Part shown: piece after piece, positions 1 to 10,727 of the stretch
How the letters are laid out: each line of letters opens with the position of its first letter
How positions within the stretch are numbered: the first letter of the stretch is position 1
DNA from: Pigoraptor vietnamica
Lineage: Eukaryota; Opisthokonta; Filasterea
Direction of reading: 5' to 3'
DNA length: 22,347 bases
Assembly: GCA_943704525.1 (NCBI GenBank)
Contig: CALSCQ010002261.1
Coordinates: forward strand, 1-22,347
Position numbers and translations under genes: made by a program
The notes under the pieces: generated by a model
Databases searched by the model: none
What the model was told of the DNA's origin: nothing
What the model saw: the letters and a program-made list of their open reading frames with translations, nothing else

Positions 1-131
1 ACCATTTATTTTGCTGTGTTTTGAAGTATTTTAAGATGCTGAAATACAGGAATGTCCAACAAAGTATATCTAAAGAATTGGGTTGAAAAAGGGGGAAGCC
101 CGTATCGGGACAGTCGCGAGAATCGAACTCC

Positions 132-1348
132 TTAGTTGTCGAGGCGGGAGAGGGCGTCGACGAGCGTCTGCATCTCAGATTGCACAATGTGGGCGAGGCG
201 GGTGATCTGGCCGCAGTTGTCGAGGACTTCGACAGACTCAGTGAAAGGGTTGTAGCGCAGCGTGAACGGCTTCTTCAGCTGCCGCGCGTACGACCTGCGA
301 GGGGCAAAAAGGGAGAGGGGACATGAGTGCCGGTACCTTTGACGCTCTCTCTCACTCGCACTCGCTGTTTTGCAGGCCGTCACACAGGCCCCCACACAGG
401 CCCCCACACAGGCGCACACACAGCACGCGCACTCTCTCACGACAATTTAAAAAAGAATATACGTAAGGGAACAGGGAGCAGCGGGCAGGTTTGCCGGTCT
501 GCAAGCAACAGCAAACGGGACGCACCGCATCTTCTCCTTGGCGTCCTCAAAGCTCTCCGCGACAAAGTAAACGGGCTGATACTCGGTGATCGGGTACTTT
601 TGGAGCGCAGCCTTCGCGGGGTCAAACGGGCGCAGCTCGGGCTTGTCCGTGAGGCAGTACTGGAGCTCCCCAAACGACGACAAGAGGCCCGCACCGTACG
701 CCTTCACGTGACCGTCCTGCCGGCACAGGCCAAACTCGATCGTGAACCAGTAGCACGTGGCGAGGTGCTCAATGTCCTCGTCCGAAGCGCCGAGCGACGC
801 AATGCCAATTTCCTGCGAGAAGTCGGCAAACGCGGGGTCCGCAAACAGCGGCACGTGACCGAGCAGCTCGTGGCAGACGTCCGGCTCGGGCGTGTAGAGG
901 GGCTTTGAGTGGTGGCGAATGTACTGCGTCGAGTGGAACACGCGGAAGGCGAGGCCGTTCAAAAAGTCGCGCGACGAGAGCAGGCCGGCGACCGGGCGCA
1001 GGCGGAACCCCGTGCAGTCGTGAAGGAACCGAGAGACGTCCTCGAGCTGCGGGATGTTGTTGGGGCGATAGCCGCAGTTATCGATGAGGAGGGGAAACAC
1101 GCGGTTGTGTTCGCGGCACGCGTGCGTCGGGTACAGCCGGATCAGCTCGTTAAACACGAGGCCCCATGCCTGGACCTCCTCCGGGGTGTATTCGATCCGG
1201 GGCAGCGGCTGGCCGTGGCGGTACTTGATGGCGTGGTCGGCGATGATCTCGCGGCGCTTGCGGTAATCGGCGTCGTGGAAGCCGGGGTGGTCTGCCTCGA
1301 GCTCAGCGCCGTAGCCGAGGATCTAAGTGTGGAAGTGTTGTGTGCGTG

Positions 1349-1385
<37 letters not shown>

Positions 1386-2127
1386 CGTGTGTGTTGGGGA
1401 AGGATGGGGGGTAGGAGAGTGTGAGGAAGGGTAAGCAATACGAAGGAGAGCAAGTAGTCCAAAAAAGTGTGTCGCACGGCGATCCTCCTCGTCAGCCTCA
1501 GTGTCAAAACACATTCTGAAAGCGAAATGAAGAGCAGCAGGCATCTTCTCATTGCACTGCAAGGTCTCGCTCATTTCCAAAGAAAGCTCACGCACCCGCG
1601 AGGCGTAGAGGTCAAGGTCCACGATCTTGCGGGGGAACCACGGCGTATTGTCTGTCTTCGAATCCTCGTCGAGCGCGCGCACATTCGTCGCGTGCGCAGC
1701 AAGCGTCGAGAGCACGTCGCTGAGCTTGTCCTTCGACACGGTCGCTGCGCAGAAGTCACAGTGAGTCGACGAATCACTCCCTCCCACACTCTGCGCGGTG
1801 ACGGACACGCACACACACACAAATGCACAACGCAACATACAGGGGATCTCGACGTAAAAGTCGTACTCGTCCGGCGAGCGCTTCGACGGCCGAGACTCGA
1901 TGTGTGCGAGGGACAAATTGTGCTCCTGCGCATGCCAAAAGTAAGCGATGAACATGGGAAGACACACCTCGTACCGCCGCCAAACAGACCTTGAAGAAGT
2001 GAAGAATCTCCTGAAGCGCGCCGACCTTCTCGTGCACAGAGAACATGAGCGCCATCTTGTCCGTCGACGGCGAGCGGCGGTCCGGAAGGTACGAGCTGCG
2101 CTTGTTGAGCGGCATGGCTGCGTGCAT
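132..2127 (-). CDS. PAH: Phenylalanine-4-hydroxylase (aromatic amino acid hydroxylase), 5 coding exons
   Basis: Converts phenylalanine to tyrosine with tetrahydropterin, O2 and Fe(II); cytosolic. Exons in transcript order are 2127-1990, 1925-1841, 1744-1596, 1322-526 and 294-132. All four introns are GT-AG, phases agree, and the product is 443 aa, against about 450 for animal PAH. An N-terminal ACT regulatory domain (about residues 20-95) carries VGALQEIL and AHIESRPS. The catalytic domain has [17 protein letters not shown] and [11 protein letters not shown]; iron ligands are His275, His280 and Glu320, each exactly ten below human numbering. A short C-terminal helix (about 54 residues from the last exon) matches the oligomerisation tail. 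I start at the ATG at 2127; a second in-frame ATG lies at 2115. Intron 1323-1595 holds a GT microsatellite. In protists one such enzyme may also act on tryptophan; I cannot tell the substrate. Family call very secure, exact start less so. Confidence 0.95.
1351..1394. repeat. GT/CA microsatellite in a PAH intron
   Basis: About 15 perfect GT units followed by GCGTGCGTGTGTGTT, inside the 273-nt intron 1323-1595. In transcript sense it reads CA and lies close to the 3' splice site. Confidence 0.95.
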
Positions 2128-2173
2128 CCCCGCAACTGTGTGAAAACCGCCGACCCGGTAAACGAGAGGGAGT

Positions 2174-2230
2174 CTGAAATAAAACAATCGAGCACGACAA
2201 TGAACACCGGGGCAGATCACGAACTCTTAC
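2174..2230 (-). other. Putative 5'UTR intron of the PAH gene
   Basis: On the minus strand a strong donor (GTAAGAGT) and a pyrimidine-rich acceptor (TTTTATTTCAG) bracket 57 nt just upstream of the PAH start codon. The upstream exon cannot be coding in the required phase, because a TGA occurs with no later ATG, so this would be an untranslated-leader intron. Confidence 0.5.
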
Positions 2231-2280
2231 GAAGCGTGCACGGTGCCTCTCGCACTTCACCTTGTGCGAGTGAGTCGTGT

Positions 2281-2350
2281 GCGTGTGTGTGCGTATGTGT
2301 GCGTGTGTGTGCGTGTGTGTGCGTGTGTGTGCGTGTGTGTGCGTGTGTGT
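2281..2350. repeat. Decamer minisatellite (GCGTGTGTGT)x7 upstream of PAH
   Basis: Seven tandem copies of a 10-nt unit, one with a single change (GCGTATGTGT). It sits about 155 nt upstream of the PAH start codon, so it lies in the promoter or the leader exon. Confidence 0.9.
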
Positions 2351-2351
2351 G

Positions 2352-2686
2352 GGGTGCGAGCGGCCGTTGTCCACTGGGGCGCACATGACCATACTACGTG
2401 TAAGACTAAAACACAAGATTTCTCATACATTCGAAGTTAACACTAATAACATTCATATTTGCACTTACACAGTACTTATTTAATTCAATGTGATGGATTT
2501 GTAAATACAGACGTTAGTAATTCTAGAACGTGTCATTACTTTGCGCACCTGTGACGTAACATCCGAGATGTCTGAGGTCACGTGATGATAACATGGTGGA
2601 GGGGGTAACAGTCAATAGTGCCCCTGGTTGGTACGTAATCCTTCGCGCTTTCTAACGGTCACCTCTCTCCCCTCCCCCTGGCGACA
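2352..2686. promoter_or_regulatory. Intergenic region between the divergent PAH and F-box/LRR genes
   Basis: No coding potential. It includes an AT-rich stretch (about 2395-2545), unlike the GC-rich surroundings, then a CRE-like TGACGTAA (2552-2559) and a palindromic CACGTG E-box core (2579-2584). Probably holds the promoters of both flanking genes. The motifs are seen; the function is inferred. Confidence 0.45.
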
Positions 2687-4456
2687 ATGGCGGACTCGCC
2701 TCGTGCCTTCGATGCGCTTCCCCCTCGCGTGTTGGACGTGATACTCGGTCATCTTGCCAACAGGGACCTCCGCGCACTTGCGCACGCGGGCAGCCGATCG
2801 CTTCTGGCCCGCGTCCGACACGCGCGCCTGTACCACCTCTGGCCGCTCCACGAGCGCATGTTCATTGAGAACCCCACCTTTCGCGCGTCCGTTGCGCAGC
2901 ACATCCCCCTCGACCGCCTCGTGATTTCCGGGTTTGCCGCCGGCGAAGACCCGCCCGACGCCGTGCGCGGTGTGCACGGCGTTGCCTTTTGCGATGGCCG
3001 ACGCACCATGGGCGACCTCGCGCCCCTTCGAGGCGTGCGAGAAGTGCGCGGACTCGTCGCGTCCGGACAGACGCCGTCGATCGGGGCGCTCGCGGAGGCC
3101 GCTGCCCTCTACTTTCACGGCGTTCACGAGCCCTGCGACCTCACGCCCCTCGCGTCGGTCGATCGGGTCGAGGTTACGAACATGGACTATGCGGCGTGGG
3201 GTGTGCTCGTAAACGTGCGCGTGCTCCGAGCCAACTGCCGGATGAAGGGCGCGATGCAGCGCGTGCATGCATTTCCCGCCTTTCGTAGGCTTGAGGAGCT
3301 GTACCTACGCGACGCCGACCTGACGGCGTGTGCGAATTTGTCGTCGGCGTCTCGAGCGAGGAAGGTCGCGCTCGATGTGTGCCGCGTCTCTGTGCCACAG
3401 TTGTCGGCCCTGGCGGGTGTGCGCCACGTGAGCCTCCTGCATTCCGAGCTGACGGCGATCCCCGCGTGCTTGCGGAGCGTGCGCAGTCTCGACCTCTCCC
3501 ACTCGCGCTCGCTCGTGGATGTCTCGGAGGGAGGCAACGTCCACACGCTGATCCTGCGCCGGTGCGACAGGGTGCGTGACGTGTCGCGGTTGGGTCGCGT
3601 GCACGTGCTCGTCCTCGCCGGCTGTCGAGTGCCTGACGTGTCCGCGCTCGGTCGCGTGCACACGCTGGACCTCAGCGAGAACGGCGACGTGCTTGGCACC
3701 GCGATGCTCGGCGGCAACCACACGCTCAACCTCTCACAGTGCGTCTTTCCGCCAGAGGACGCGCCTCGCTTCGGGCGAGTGCACAGCCTCAACCTCGAAT
3801 CGACGGGCGTCGCGGACGTTTCCTCGCTCGGTGGCGTGCACACCCTTAAGTTGGCGCGCACGCGTGTTGCGGACGTCTGGGCGCTTGGCGCTGTGCGCGA
3901 CTTGGACCTGCGCGGCTGTGCTCTCGTGCGCGATGTGCGGTCGCTCGGGCAGGTGGGTGCCCTTCGTCTGGACGGCTGCGAGGGCGTGGAGGACGTCTCG
4001 TTGCTTGTGGGCGTCCGCACGCTAACATTGGACGGCTGCGTGAAAGTCCGCGATGTCTCGGCATTGGGGAATGCGCACACGCTCAGTCTCGAGGGACTGC
4101 GGCTGGTGACGGACGTGAGCGCACTCGGCCGCGTCCACACGCTCAACTTGCGGCGGTGTGGGGTGGTGGACGTGGCGGCGCTTGGCGGCGTGCACACGCT
4201 GTCGCTCGCAAGCACGGCGGTGGTGGACGTCTCCGCCCTTGGTCACGTGCACAATCTCAACCTGTCGTACTGCGAGAAGGTGGCGGACGTGTCGTCCCTC
4301 GCACGCGTGCACACGCTCGACATTTCAAACTGCCCTCTCGTGTCTGACGTCACTGTGCTGAGTGGCGTCAGGGTGCTGTGTGCGCGCAACTGCCCCGCCA
4401 CGATGACGCCCGCAGGACATGCCATGGCACGCGTCATTCCACACCTGGTCACGTGA
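2687..4456 (+). CDS. Intronless F-box-like / leucine-rich-repeat protein
   Basis: A single open frame of 589 aa from ATG to TGA. Residues about 8-45 (FDALPPRVLDVILGHLANRDL and onward) look like an F-box, the SKP1-docking helix set of ubiquitin ligases. From about residue 245 to 575 there are some 16 tandem leucine-rich repeats of 19-21 residues with the recurring pattern VHTLxLxxCxxVxDVSxLGx. A less regular stretch (about 85-245) links the two. There is no signal peptide or membrane helix. The likely role is a substrate-recruiting ubiquitin-ligase subunit; this is inference. The intact reading frame and strong repeat conservation argue against a pseudogene. It has no introns, unlike most genes here, and its repeat style recalls F-box/LRR genes of large DNA viruses of amoebae as well as protist genes. 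The exact origin cannot be settled from sequence alone. Confidence 0.85.
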   Translation: MADSPRAFDALPPRVLDVILGHLANRDLRALAHAGSRSLLARVRHARLYHLWPLHERMFIENPTFRASVAQHIPLDRLVISGFAAGEDPPDAVRGVHGVAFCDGRRTMGDLAPLRGVREVRGLVASGQTPSIGALAEAAALYFHGVHEPCDLTPLASVDRVEVTNMDYAAWGVLVNVRVLRANCRMKGAMQRVHAFPAFRRLEELYLRDADLTACANLSSASRARKVALDVCRVSVPQLSALAGVRHVSLLHSELTAIPACLRSVRSLDLSHSRSLVDVSEGGNVHTLILRRCDRVRDVSRLGRVHVLVLAGCRVPDVSALGRVHTLDLSENGDVLGTAMLGGNHTLNLSQCVFPPEDAPRFGRVHSLNLESTGVADVSSLGGVHTLKLARTRVADVWALGAVRDLDLRGCALVRDVRSLGQVGALRLDGCEGVEDVSLLVGVRTLTLDGCVKVRDVSALGNAHTLSLEGLRLVTDVSALGRVHTLNLRRCGVVDVAALGGVHTLSLASTAVVDVSALGHVHNLNLSYCEKVADVSSLARVHTLDISNCPLVSDVTVLSGVRVLCARNCPATMTPAGHAMARVIPHLVT

Positions 4457-4459
4457 AGC

Positions 4460-4465
4460 AATAAA
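4460..4465 (+). promoter_or_regulatory. AATAAA polyadenylation signal of the F-box/LRR gene
   Basis: A canonical AATAAA three bases after the stop codon. It suggests that the gene is expressed with an extremely short 3'UTR. The 240 nt between this gene and the convergent kinase gene contain no other supported feature. Confidence 0.6.
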
Positions 4466-4697
4466 AGGGGTATTATTTTTTTGCGACGTTATCCGTTTAG
4501 ATAGCAACTGTAACACATGCCCACTGAAGCACAGCACACACAGCACGCAGCTTACGCGAGGTGTATTATGTAACGCGCGCGCAACAAGAAACGCAAAGCG
4601 AGGAGAAGAGACGGCGCAAAAAAAAGAAAACGACCGATTTCCGACAGGTCACTGGATGATACCGCCCGAGACTCGATCGCACGAGTGGTGGACGCGT

Positions 4698-7429
4698 TCA
4701 CTGCGCCGCGCCGTTACCGTTCCCGAGGATGCTCTGGCGGCGCGCGGGGTTCGCAAAGCCCTCGATGGTCGACACCCAATTGTACTGCGAATTGCGGCCG
4801 TCCGCCACGAAGCACAGCTGTGCGCCGCTCGTGAGACCGACCACGAAGCAGCTCCGGTGGCGCTTCGAGTAGGTGCGGTGGAAAGGAGCGACGAAGTCGA
4901 TCGACGAAATTGCGTACACGCGCTCCGCGCTGGCGCCGTTCGTGGGCTCATCCTCGTACACGGACAGCGCATCGGGCTGGCACGTGACGAACCGGCGCAC
5001 AAACGACATCTCCGTGTCACCCTCGACCATGAGCCAACCCTGCATCACGGCACCCTGCGGCGCAATCGCGGGCATCGACAGGCTCCCAAAGTTGCGGACG
5101 GAGCTCTGGGACAGGTACGAGGGCCGGCTGGGATCGACGGCGTGCGATTGGAGGGAGAGGAGAGTTTCGATTTCGGCAACGACGTCGGCCGCGCACGGGC
5201 GCGCGATGGGCGTCGTGTGCCAGCACTGCTGCATGAGGCGGACGTATGCCGCGTCGGACCCTCGGGGGATCGGAGGGCGAAACTCCGTCTGGACAATGCG
5301 CTCGAGGAGGGCGTCCATGCCGATCTGCTGTAGCTCGTCTTCGTAGGGGAGAGTGCACGCAAGGATCTCGTACATGACCATACCGAAGGAGAACTGCGCG
5401 GGTCGGAGTGGACGGCGCGGGGATTGAGCATTTGGGTAAGAGAGGGAGGGAGGGAGAGCGAGCGAGGGAAGGAGGAGGGGCAAATGGGCACAAAGCGTGC
5501 GACTGCACAGAGAAGCAAAGAGAGCGGATTTGGAGGTGCAGTGGGGTTGGGGTGCTTGGGGGGACTAACGCACCACGTCGCTCATCGCATTGGCAGTACT
5601 GATGCCCCGGATGCACTCGGGCGCCATCCAGAGGAACGAGCCGACGATCATGCCGTCGTCCTCCATGTTGGAGAGGCGCGTGAGGCCGAAATCGGCAAGC
5701 TTGACCACCCAGTGAGCGTCCACAAGCAGGTTCGCGCTCTGCGGGGCACACGCCGACATTAGCAAACAGCATATGGAGGCTATGCGGAGATATGAACGGG
5801 ACGACACGGCTCATGCACGCACACGCTGACACGCAAGCACGCACATACATGCACATGTACACGAAACAGACATGCACAAACACTCTCGCTCACAGACACG
5901 CACACACGCGCGCACTGACAGGGCACGCGTATGCCGTCACACGCAACCGCAGGCACCAGACGGCTTCCAATACGAACCTTGAGATCGCAGTGGTAAATGA
6001 CGGGATTGTTCTGGTGGAGGTAGGCAAGGCCCCTGGTTCAAGAATGCATCGAACAGTCAGTCATCCGCTGGAATTGGGCCATACGACCGACACCGGCAAT
6101 ATGATTCCCCAACCCTATCCCCTACCCTACCTAACCCTAACCACACATGCATCCGCACACACACTCCAGCAAACTCTCGCACAGCCGACGTGCGCGCGCA
6201 CGCACTCACACGTCACGCGCTCGCCCATAAGCACTCACTTTGCAGCATCGCAGGCCATCTGAAGGCGCTTGTCCCAGGGGACCGCGAGGGCGTTACTGCC
6301 GCAGAGTATGTCGAACACCGATCCGTTCGACATGAACTCGGTGACGATCGCCAGATAGGGCGCTGCGTGCGTACCAATGGGTTAACACGCAGAACGACGC
6401 ACACTGTGTGTAGTGCAGCAATACTACCAGGTTATTTGCGACCAAAGAACATGCCAATTGACATCGGCCACTCTCACATGCCCGTAGCCATTGCATAGTT
6501 GGCATCACATCGCAGCTTACTCACGCTCGATGTAGCCGAGGAACAGAAGGACGTTCGGATGTCTGAGACTGCACATGACGTCGACCTCCCCGTAGAACTC
6601 TTTCAACTTGTCCTGCAACGCCTTCTTGCTCTCGCGGCTGGTTGCCCCCTGCATCTGCGTGCCCCACGCGACCGACTTATGCACCGTCTTGTTCAGAGAG
6701 CGTATTGTCCTGCGACGGAATGGCGGCCGTCAAAATCGAATGCGCCCGCGCGCGCGTGTGTGCGTGTGCGTGAGCGCGTGCATGTGCGTGAGCGCGTGTG
6801 CGCGTGCAGGTGCGTGAGCGCGTGTGCGTGTGCGTGAGCGCGTGTGCGCGTGCATGCGGGCGTGTGTGTGTGTGTGTGTGTGTGACCGCCTCAACCCTAA
6901 CCCCAACTCCACCTAACCCGCACGCGTGTGTGCGTGCAAATATGGATGGGAGACGAAGAAAGGAAGGAATGTGATAGGCTGCACTCACTTGACGTAGTTG
7001 GGCACCTGGGCCTTTGTGTCCTTCACGGACGTTTCGCCCGTTACTTCGGGAAGATTGATGCGCTTCACGGCGACTAGCGTGCCGCGCCACGTGGCCTTGT
7101 AGACACTCCCGAAACTGCGATGGGTACGCGTAAATGCTCAGACACACACACGCACACAACGCACGCACGCACGCACAAACACTGTCACACAGGCGCGCGC
7201 ACGCACGCGTACACACACACACTACGTACGTAACACACACACACACACGCACACACACGCACACACGCACGTGCACACGCACACACGCACGTGCACACGC
7301 ACACGCACACGCACACACACACACACACGTACGTAACACACACACACACACACGCACACACGCACACACGCAGGTGCACACGCACACGCACACACGCACA
7401 CGCACACGCACACACGCACGTGCACACGC

Positions 7430-7467
<38 letters not shown>

Positions 7468-10095
7468 CACACACACACACACACACAAAACACACACACA
7501 CACACACAAAACACACAAACAACACACACACACACACAACACGCACACACGCGCGCCTTACAACTCACCCTCCACTCCCAATCTTCTCCCCGATTTCGAT
7601 TTCCTTGCCAGCAATGAGGTTCCGGTGCAGCTGCACCTGCGCTACGAGGGCCTTGCGCTTCTTCACGATGACGCGAATGGCCACCCCCGCAAACACGAGC
7701 AGCGCAGTGACGGGAACAACGACCGCCGGCACAATCACGCGCGTGTTGACTCCGCTCGAGCTGTCAATGACGGTGGTCGAAGTGGCTGTAGAAAGAGCGT
7801 GGTTGATTCAGCACCGTAACGTAACAAGCCTCTCGTAATGCACGCACACACTGCACGTGCACGCATGCAAAACGACCACCCCGTAATGGCTCACCGACAT
7901 AGGTTCCCATCGCCTTCTTGATGTCGGTTTCCATCGCCGCGACGCCGTCCGCAGCCGAGATCTCGCCCGCGAGGATTGCGTGAATGTTCCGGAACATGGC
8001 CTTGGACACCGCCAGGTAATTGGGCGCTGCGCGACAGTCGGCAGACGACTCAGCACACGCTCGCGTGCAGGGCACCTTTTTTCTTGCGATACGTGATGAC
8101 GCGGAGGCATGGCACGACACCCTCAAAAGACGGAGTGCTAGTGCAACACGGAAGAACTCGCGCCGATCGCACACCAACGCACCTGTGGCGGTTGAAGGCC
8201 GTGCGACAAAGTCGAGGGTCGTATTGCACAGATTGACCTTGTCGCAGACGGCGGCATCTGCGGGTCACGTCAGTCAGTGGGAGGGAGAACCACGCGGCTC
8301 AGACAAGAGTGCACGCGAGCGTGTATGTCGGGCGCCATTGCTGTGTGCGCGCTTAAACGCACTTGCGAGAGGCGTGAAACACACGCATTCACACGCAATC
8401 GCGAGAGGCATGCGGACACACGCGCGGCGCACGCACTCGCGCGAGGCGTGAAAAAAAAACACACGCGGGGCGCACGCACTCGCGAAAGGCATGCGGACAC
8501 GCGCGGCGCACACGCACCCGAGTAGAGCTCCATCCGGCTGGGCAGCGATGCCCGTCCGATGGAGAAGCCTTTCTCAGTCACGTGTGAAGTCGCAAATTCG
8601 ACGAAATCCATCGCAATTTCTTGGTGCCGCGAGTACTTGGACACGGCCAGCTGCCACCCGCCTGCAGTCACGTGTCAGCGAAGAGTCAAAGGGGGCTCGT
8701 TCGAGAGACAGATGTCGCATCCGCACAAATCAATAGCCGTGTGTCCATCGACTCCATAGAGAGACGGTTCCCCGGCAAATGTAGAAAAGACGGTCGCGTG
8801 CGCGATGATAAAACACTTTGGCGGACTCAAGACAGACTGCCACGCAACACGCACCGAGTGCACCGGCGGTCCGCTTGGCCGTCTGCCCGGGCACGTTGGT
8901 GATGCCCCACGCCCACGTGACGTTCGCCTTGTTCGTGTCCGCCTGCGTGCCGGGCCAGCTCCGCATGAAGACGGCGTTGCCGGCGAGCCACAGGTCGTTC
9001 GTGTCGAGCTCTCGCATGTTCATCGACTGGGGCGATATCCAGCGGCCGAGGCCGTCGTGGAAAAACTCGAGCGCGCGGACCGTGTTGGGGTTGTTGATCG
9101 AGACGGTGCCGTCCGACTCCACGGCGTTGCCGGCGCCAAACGCATACAGCCACTCCATGACATTGCACGTGAGCCCCTCGTACTCTGCGTGCGTGCGGGA
9201 GCGAAGGCTTAGGAACGAATACGGCGCCACCGACAAAGTGATCCCCTCGCACAAAGGGCGCCAATGCACGGGTACAGGCCAGCACGTGCGCGAAACAAAC
9301 GCACACGCGGGCGCAATACACATGTGGCATTCTCAAACATATCGCGCACACGCAACAGAGCGCTTCACAAGCACCGACCTGCCATCTGCGTCACGAATCC
9401 CCACAGCCCGGGCCGAGACTCGCCGTCCATGATGCGCTCCGCCATGGCCTCGAGTTCTGCCCACGTCTGAGGCGGGCGCGTGTAACCGTACTTGCTCAAG
9501 AGATCCTTCCGATAGTAGAGAACGCCGACGTCCGCATACCACGGCACGGCGAGCAGCTTGCCGCCCACAATGTTGTTGTTGACCATCGACGGGAACATGC
9601 CATCCGTAATGTTTCCCCGTCCCGCCGCGCGAAAATCGACGAGATGATCGCGAAAGTCGCCCGGCCAAATCACGTCAATGGCAAAGACGTCCAGCGACGA
9701 CGACTGCTTCCCGAGAATGGAGCGGAGCGTCGTCGCGAGGTCGGTCGTGTCGCGCGTGAGCTGGTCGTAAAAGGCTACATTCACGTTCGGATATTTTGCA
9801 GTGAACGACGAGTTCGGGAGAAGGGCCTTGATGAGGTTGGTATTCGTGTCGTCGCTCAGCAGAACGACGAGCGTCTCGTTTGCTGCGATATGAGAGTGGA
9901 TTTTACTCGAGCGTACGACGGAGACCGATTATAATTTTAAAAAATGGGCCAGCAAAAAACCTCAACTCATGTTTGTGTGAAGGCCTCCCGAGTGACATCA
10001 CGCAGAAAACGCTCACCTGGTGAGGCCACGCACGTCGCCGCAAGCGCAGCCACGAGCAGAAGCGCGAACAAGGCGCGCCGCATTCTTTCTCCCAT
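4698..10095 (-). CDS. Receptor kinase: solute-binding ectodomain, membrane helix, TKL-type kinase, PH domain (13 exons)
   Basis: Exons in transcript order: 10095-10017, 9882-9379, 9184-8855, 8661-8518, 8257-8183, 8026-7895, 7785-7569, 7114-6989, 6709-6525, 6362-6239, 6032-5978, 5738-5574, 5393-4698. All twelve introns are GT-AG with matching phases; product 943 aa. A signal peptide (about 1-25, [18 protein letters not shown]) precedes a bacterial-type family-1 solute-binding domain (about 26-430; [38 protein letters not shown]). One membrane helix (about 438-462) is followed by KKRK. The kinase (about 485-790) has [14 protein letters not shown], Lys511 in VAVK, HCDLKSANLL (653-662; Cys where most kinases have Arg), DFG 673-675 and APE 696-698. 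A PH domain (about 828-925) has GWLMVEG and a late Trp918. It is probably a plasma-membrane sensor of a sugar or other small ligand. The ligand, whether the kinase phosphorylates Ser/Thr or Tyr, and the PH partner are unknown. Start chosen at 10095 because the signal peptide follows at once. Confidence 0.92.
6107..6142. repeat. Telomere-like CCCTAA-type fragment in a kinase intron
   Basis: A degenerate run of CCCTA/CCTAACCCTAACC units inside intron 6033-6238. In transcript sense it reads GGTTAGGGTTAGG. It is short and imperfect, so it is an interstitial fragment, not a chromosome end. Confidence 0.75.
6751..6884. repeat. GT-rich minisatellite in a kinase intron
   Basis: Alternating GTGTGCGTGAGCGCGTG-like units ending in a pure GT run, inside intron 6710-6988. 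Confidence 0.85.
6892..6919. repeat. Second telomere-like CCCTAA-type fragment
   Basis: Contains CAACCCTAACCCC and CCTAACCC directly after the GT tract, in the intron next upstream in plus coordinates (6710-6988) and in the same orientation as the fragment at 6107-6142. Confidence 0.7.
7141..7553. repeat. Long CA microsatellite filling most of a kinase intron
   Basis: About 410 nt of (CA)n with interspersed GCACACGCACGTG and ACGTACGTAACA units, occupying nearly all of intron 7115-7568. In transcript sense it is (GU)n and begins close to the 5' splice site. Confidence 0.95.
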
Positions 10096-10549
10096 TCCGC
10101 GCACCGTTCGCAGCACCTCTTCGCTAGTGCCGGCCGGTGTCGTACACCACACGCGCACGGGACGAAGGCCAAGCGATTGGGCGAGAGCGAGCGTAGGGAG
10201 CGAGTAGTTGAAGTGCGCTTGTTGATGGTGCGCTGGGGGTGTGTGTGTGTGTGTGTGGTACGAGCCGTGTCGGACACAAACGCCCGCGACGCAACTGGGG
10301 GTCACCATCGGCACTTAATTTGAAGGGGTGGTAAAAAATTGGCAAAAATTAAAAAAGAAATTGCGGGACCAGCACTGGTTGCCGGGTCACCCGTGGCAAC
10401 TGCGGGGCATGTCACCAGTGATGTCCGGACACAGTCTGCTGCGGCCACCGGCGTAACTGCCGAGCAACGTGCGGCGTTCAGCAGTCGGCCTTTGTTTGAA
10501 TGCGGAATAGCAGCAGCGATGGCCGTGTCCGTGGGAATAACTGTGCCTC

Positions 10550-10635
10550 GGGCTGGCCGTTCACTCAGCCGGACTCACGCCCGGCAGCCGCGGCCGTACC
10601 AGGTGGCTGGCACTGACTGAACCAACGGCCAGCCC
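10550..10635. repeat. 12-bp perfect inverted repeat, 62-nt loop
   Basis: GGGCTGGCCGTT at 10550-10561 is the exact reverse complement of AACGGCCAGCCC at 10624-10635. The intervening sequence contains further GC-rich complementary pieces. Function unknown. Confidence 0.7.
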
Positions 10636-10727
10636 CGGGCCAGGCAAGCCTGCGCCAGGGTTACGGCGAGCGGCATCAGTAACTCAGTTCCCATTAGAGG
10701 CCGCAGTCCGAGAGGCCCCATCCACAT

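Noticed and set aside
2281-2350. Regularly spaced repeats resembling a CRISPR array
   Set aside because: The unit is 10 nt with no unique spacers; it is a simple minisatellite in a eukaryotic sequence.
3187-4215. 342-residue open frame antisense to the F-box/LRR gene
   Set aside because: A GC-rich shadow frame of the repeat-coding region. It mirrors the repeat period and has no recognisable domain.
6677-7568. Long open frames of Cys/Val or His/Thr repeats, also at 13146-14131 and 21328-22043
   Set aside because: They are translations of CA/GT microsatellites inside introns. Such repeats lack stops in most frames, and the true exons beside them use other frames.
10339-10620. 93-residue open frame in the intergenic region
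   Set aside because: It begins at TTG, has no ATG until far into the frame, shows no known motif and overlaps the inverted repeats.
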